DNA from: Aptenodytes patagonicus
Taxonomy: Eukaryota; Chordata; Aves; Sphenisciformes; Spheniscidae
NCBI RefSeq assembly: GCF_965638725.1
Contig: NC_134963.1
Location: 4,409,501-4,473,500, forward strand
DNA length: 64,000 bases
Direction of reading: 5' to 3'
The stretch's first letter is position 1, and every line of letters starts with the position of its first letter. Under the pieces are notes generated by a model, which was not told the origin of the DNA, ran no database searches, and saw nothing but the letters and a program-made list of their open reading frames with translations. The position numbers were made by a program, and so were the translations under genes. Shown piece by piece: positions 61,401-64,000 of this stretch.

Positions 61401-61541
61401 ATGCAGTGCTTATTCTGATCCTAATACCCTTAAAAGATAAATTGGTGGACCCCATTTTAAAGAGGAATGGCTTGCTCCCGTCCTCACTGAAGAGGATTGC
61501 AGTTGGAATGTTCTTTGTAATGTGTTCTGCATTTGCTGCAG
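45901..61541 (+). CDS. SLC15A4: SLC15A4 (PHT1), lysosomal proton-coupled peptide/histidine transporter (exons 1-5; 3' end outside window)
   Basis: Five exons join in frame to 427 codons plus one base: 45901-46470, 54702-54997, 55873-56041, 57102-57179 and 61373-61541. The product belongs to the POT/PTR2 family of 12-helix transporters, which move histidine and di/tripeptides with protons out of endolysosomes. In mammals it supports TLR7/TLR9 signalling. Visible hallmarks are the acidic dileucine signal ERSPLL (8-13), the proton-coupling motif ExxER in helix 1 (E40, E43, R44), GGWLAD at 88-93, NITPFGADQ at 182-190, and the PTR2 signature [12 protein letters not shown] at 202-213. About nine helices are covered. 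The human protein has about 577 residues, so roughly 150 lie to the right of the window. The ATG at 45901 has a good context (GTCATGGAGG) and matches the family N-terminus. Confidence 0.97.
46471..54701 (+). other. SLC15A4: SLC15A4 intron 1
   Basis: This is about 8.2 kb of intron. The first 315 nt stay open in the exon 1 frame. A stretch at 51790-51837 resembles the end of a hAT-type DNA transposon. Long G runs lie at 51125-51141. Nothing else was recognised. Confidence 0.85.
51790..51837 (+). repeat. Possible hAT-type DNA transposon terminal remnant
   Basis: The stretch starts CAGGGATGTGGAACCCTTAG and continues with CCCACAGGACAGATTCGATC. The pattern 'CAGGG.T......CCTTAGCCC.C.GG.CAGAT..GATCC' is reminiscent of the terminal inverted repeats of Charlie-like hAT elements. 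No matching inverted end was found nearby, so this is at best an eroded fragment. Confidence 0.3.
54702..54997 (+). CDS. SLC15A4: SLC15A4 exon 2 (residues 191-289)
   Basis: This 296 nt exon follows ATCTTTTCCAG. It encodes [20 protein letters not shown], then helices 5 and 6 ([12 protein letters not shown] and [17 protein letters not shown]), then [17 protein letters not shown] and the start of the central cytosolic loop. The donor AG|GTTTGT is weak at +3 and +4. The segment through [14 protein letters not shown] matches mammalian SLC15A4 almost residue for residue. Confidence 0.97.
54998..55872 (+). other. SLC15A4: SLC15A4 intron 2
   Basis: This is about 0.9 kb of intron with no other feature seen. 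Confidence 0.88.
55873..56041 (+). CDS. SLC15A4: SLC15A4 exon 3 (residues 289-345)
   Basis: This 169 nt exon follows acceptor TTCAAAAG and ends CAA|GTGAGT. It completes an AGC serine split with exon 2. It encodes a charged cytosolic loop ([19 protein letters not shown], then a segment ending [12 protein letters not shown]) and helix 7 ([17 protein letters not shown]). Confidence 0.97.
56042..57101 (+). other. SLC15A4: SLC15A4 intron 3
   Basis: This is about 1.1 kb of AT-rich intron with no other feature seen. Confidence 0.88.
57102..57179 (+). CDS. SLC15A4: SLC15A4 exon 4 (residues 346-371)
   Basis: This short, phase-symmetrical 78 nt exon (26 codons) has acceptor AATGCTAG and donor ACG|GTAAGC. 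It encodes [18 protein letters not shown] followed by NDTNSIHT, a lumenal segment with sequon N364-D-T. Because both ends are phase 0, skipping it would preserve the frame. Confidence 0.96.
57180..61372 (+). other. SLC15A4: SLC15A4 intron 4
   Basis: This is about 4.2 kb of intron. It contains a short 24-bp-period duplication around 58541-58582 (ATTGTCAGTCTGGATAT and ATTGTCAGTCTGAATAT). A C-rich tract of repeated ACCC/ACCCCC blocks lies at about 61008-61062. No exon or transposon was recognised. Confidence 0.85.
61008..61062. repeat. C-rich ACCC-type low-complexity tract
   Basis: Repeated runs of three to six C separated by A, T or AC (CACCCCCACCCTCACCCCCA and following) lie 311 bp upstream of exon 5. 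The minus strand has several G3-G6 runs and could form a G-quadruplex; the transcribed RNA has the C-rich strand. Confidence 0.6.
61373..61541 (+). CDS. SLC15A4: SLC15A4 exon 5 (residues 372-428)
   Basis: This 169 nt exon has acceptor CCTTTCAG and donor GCAG|GTAAGA. It encodes helix 8 ([18 protein letters not shown]), the conserved loop [20 protein letters not shown], and helix 9 ([15 protein letters not shown]). It ends with one base of a glycine codon. The next exon is not convincingly present before 64000. Confidence 0.97.
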
Positions 61542-64000
61542 GTAAGAAAACAACTTTGAGATCTACTCACATAGCTATTTATTCAGCTACTTGCAACAGC
61601 ATTTTTAAAAAACCTTCGTGCATCTTTAATTCAAGATTATTCAGAAGTCTTTTTCATGGCATAGTTAGAACACAACTGCACGGATGCATTTCCCACAATG
61701 AAAGAGTTTTTTTCCAAAAACTTACTAAACTGTTTTGAACATTTGTGATAAAATTGGACCATTTTTCCTGTCTGAAATAGACTTCAAGTATACCTTTTAA
61801 AACCAACTTGTTAGTTGAGGTTTTCACATACAGTGTTACTTTCTAGTATGCTTGGTAGAGGAGAACTATTTGTTTTCTGACCATATTTTCTCAACAATGC
61901 CTTAGCTTTGTGATCAGGGTTTGGGTTGCCTGAAGAAAGTGTCCAGCATTTGGGTATAAGGCTGGCAGTCCTCCTAAAATAAACTTTATGGTACTGTGGA
62001 AGTCCATTTATTAACCATTTATCTTGAAGTTGAAAATTTATTTATCCTGAAAAACAAATGAGTTCAGGAATAAGTATGTTCCTTCATATAGTCTGACTTC
62101 CAAGTATTAAAAAAGTGAAATTTTACCTAAAATCCTTTCCCTTTATCTGAAATAATAAAGTTAGGTTATGGCTGAAAAAGAGTTTCCTCCCACTTTGGGT
62201 TTTTTCTCCCCTACCTCAATGTTCTCTAATGTTTGGGAATTACTGTAGTGTAAAATAGCTTAGCCATAGCATGAAAAGAAAAAGATGGCAACTCTGTTCG
62301 AACCATAAATCAGCTGCTTTTGAGATGATTTAAAGTTGTTAAGCACTGCTGATGTGGAACTGAACGTTTCTGAGCAATGCTTCATAGAACCTATAGCCTT
62401 CACCTAGTATCACTGTAATGAACATATTGATAAAGCATTATAGCATTAAATAAATTAATTTCATCACTTGTAATATCCTACATTTTAGAGAGAGGGACAC
62501 TTTATACAGCTATTAAGATGTCTCTCAATGAGAGAGGTAATTAACTTATTAGGCCAAGGTCACTTTGTATGTGGGCAAGTAAAGTTCTTAAAGCAAAGTC
62601 ATTTAAACTTAAAATAGGAATGTTTCTCTTATTCCACGTTACTTAGGACACTGCTACCAGCAAAAGAAGATGATGTAAAACAGTTAAATGTCAGCTCTTT
62701 AAATAGAACCTGCTGGCTCACATATAAGTGAATTCAAAACCAGCAATATCTGTCTTTATTAGTACTGGGGGGAAAAAAGCATATCAAGCTATGATAGCTA
62801 AGTTGGGGAATGGTTTCATATAGCAGAATTCTTAAAAATTTCAAATACCTTCTTGTTTTCTATTCACCTACAAATTAATGCATGCTTTTGTTGGTTTGAT
62901 CCTCCTCTAACTCTTCCACAGTAGAAACTGAGAAGGTGAATTCTCTGGGTGGTTATCTGCAATCTGGTTGGAAAGTTTAACCTTTTGGAGTAACTTAACA
63001 TCCCTTCATCATAACATGAATTTAAGAGCTTCAGTTGCGACAAATTTGGGGCATAGGAAACTCTGTTTATTTCTAGCAGGGGCAAAGCTGCTGTTGGTTT
63101 ATGTGTTTCATAAAATTTTTATTTTCTCATTAAATGATATTTATAGAAGCCATATTTTAATATTCTTAAAATACAACATTACTTCCAACCATTTCTGCCT
63201 TAGAGAGAGATACTGATTAAAATCTTAAAGGTAGGAAGATGTTAATATCTTAACTTGCAGTTTTGGAACTATCTTAATGATTTGTTTGTGCCATATGTCC
63301 ATTTTAAGTTATTTATCTAACTGGCATTAGTTTTGGACGCTACTTAGGCTGCCTGTTAGATTGTTTAGATTATTTTAAATATCTTATAAACTGTGTGGGA
63401 ATACAACTGACTAGATATAGTGAACATCTGCTGTGCTTCATGCATTTTATTGTAAATTCTGAGCAGCAGTATTTTGGGTTATTCAGCTGGAAAATCTACT
63501 TCATTTATAGAGTTTAAACAATTATAGCAAGAACTTAAGATTCTTTTAACTACTAAAACTTTAAGATTAAACTTGACACTTGTCTATCAAAGTCTAAGAA
63601 AGAATCAGTAGATTCTAGCTTCTGAAGTACTTGGCTTTGAAGATAAATTTATGGCAAAATTTGGTATATGGTAGTTATGCTCCTATGTGGCTAAATGCCT
63701 CCTAAATCTTCTTATGTTGTGAAGAGTATCAGACGCATCAAGGATCACTAGATGTTTTGAGGTGCAATAATTTTGTGTTGAATGTATATGAATGAAATTA
63801 TGTCTGAGTTCTTAGCTGACTGTACTGCTTCGTGTCCATTTTAATTAAGTTCCACTCTAAAATGTTTGTCAGCTATATTAAAACCAAAACATCAAGAAGT
63901 CCAGCTTTATTTTAATTACATCAGCTCTTCATCGTTCAGAGGGCATTGAGGAGGCTGAAGAGCTGAAGAAAGATACTTAAAAATAGGATGGGTAAGTGGT
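61542..64000 (+). other. SLC15A4: SLC15A4 intron 5 (partial)
   Basis: This is intron sequence running off the right edge. The expected exon 6 (which begins in mammals with the codons for ILESKRL) was not found. A splice-site-flanked stretch at 63940-63990 was examined and not accepted. Confidence 0.8.

Noticed and set aside
63940-63990. Possible alternative SLC15A4 exon: TTCAG acceptor, a short Glu/Lys-rich frame (GIEEAEELKKDT then stop) and a GGTAAGTGG donor
   Set aside because: It fits the phase of exon 5 but ends in a stop after about a dozen codons, and it does not match the expected exon 6 residues. The splice motifs are probably coincidental, and it touches the window edge.

Overview
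This window is vertebrate nuclear DNA, most likely from a bird. It has long AT-rich introns with consensus GT..AG junctions, CpG-island promoters, and a 5'-truncated LINE whose 3' end has the layout of avian CR1 (a reverse-transcriptase C-terminus followed by a short repeated TTCTATGA tail). There are no operons, CRISPR arrays or bacterial features. The species cannot be fixed from the sequence alone.

Two protein-coding genes lie head to head. GLT1D1 (glycosyltransferase 1 domain containing 1) is on the minus strand. Its start codon is at 42358-42356, and its first ten coding exons run leftward to 678. Summed, these exons give 780 nt (260 codons) with every junction phase compatible. About 86 C-terminal residues lie beyond the left edge. 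SLC15A4 (PHT1, the lysosomal proton-coupled peptide/histidine transporter) is on the plus strand. Its start codon is at 45901, and five coding exons are present (427 codons plus one base). The remaining exons lie beyond the right edge. The two genes are also divergent neighbours in mammals, so this is conserved synteny.

Layout: 1-42358 is GLT1D1, almost all intron. 42359-45900 is the 3.5 kb divergent intergenic interval, with a CpG island at each end. 45901-64000 is SLC15A4. The SLC15A4 proximal promoter carries a CACGTGAC (CLEAR/TFEB-type) E-box, a CCAAT box, an ETS site and two ATGGCGG (YY1-type) motifs, which suits a lysosomal membrane protein. The only confident mobile element is the CR1 fragment in GLT1D1 intron 6.

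Nothing here looks like a wholly new biological system. The most useful second-look items are the three in-frame tandem splice acceptors at GLT1D1 exon 7, the open reading frame running through the SLC15A4 exon 1 donor into intron 1, the CLEAR-type promoter motif, and an unexplained moderately GC-rich patch with overlapping open frames in GLT1D1 intron 4.
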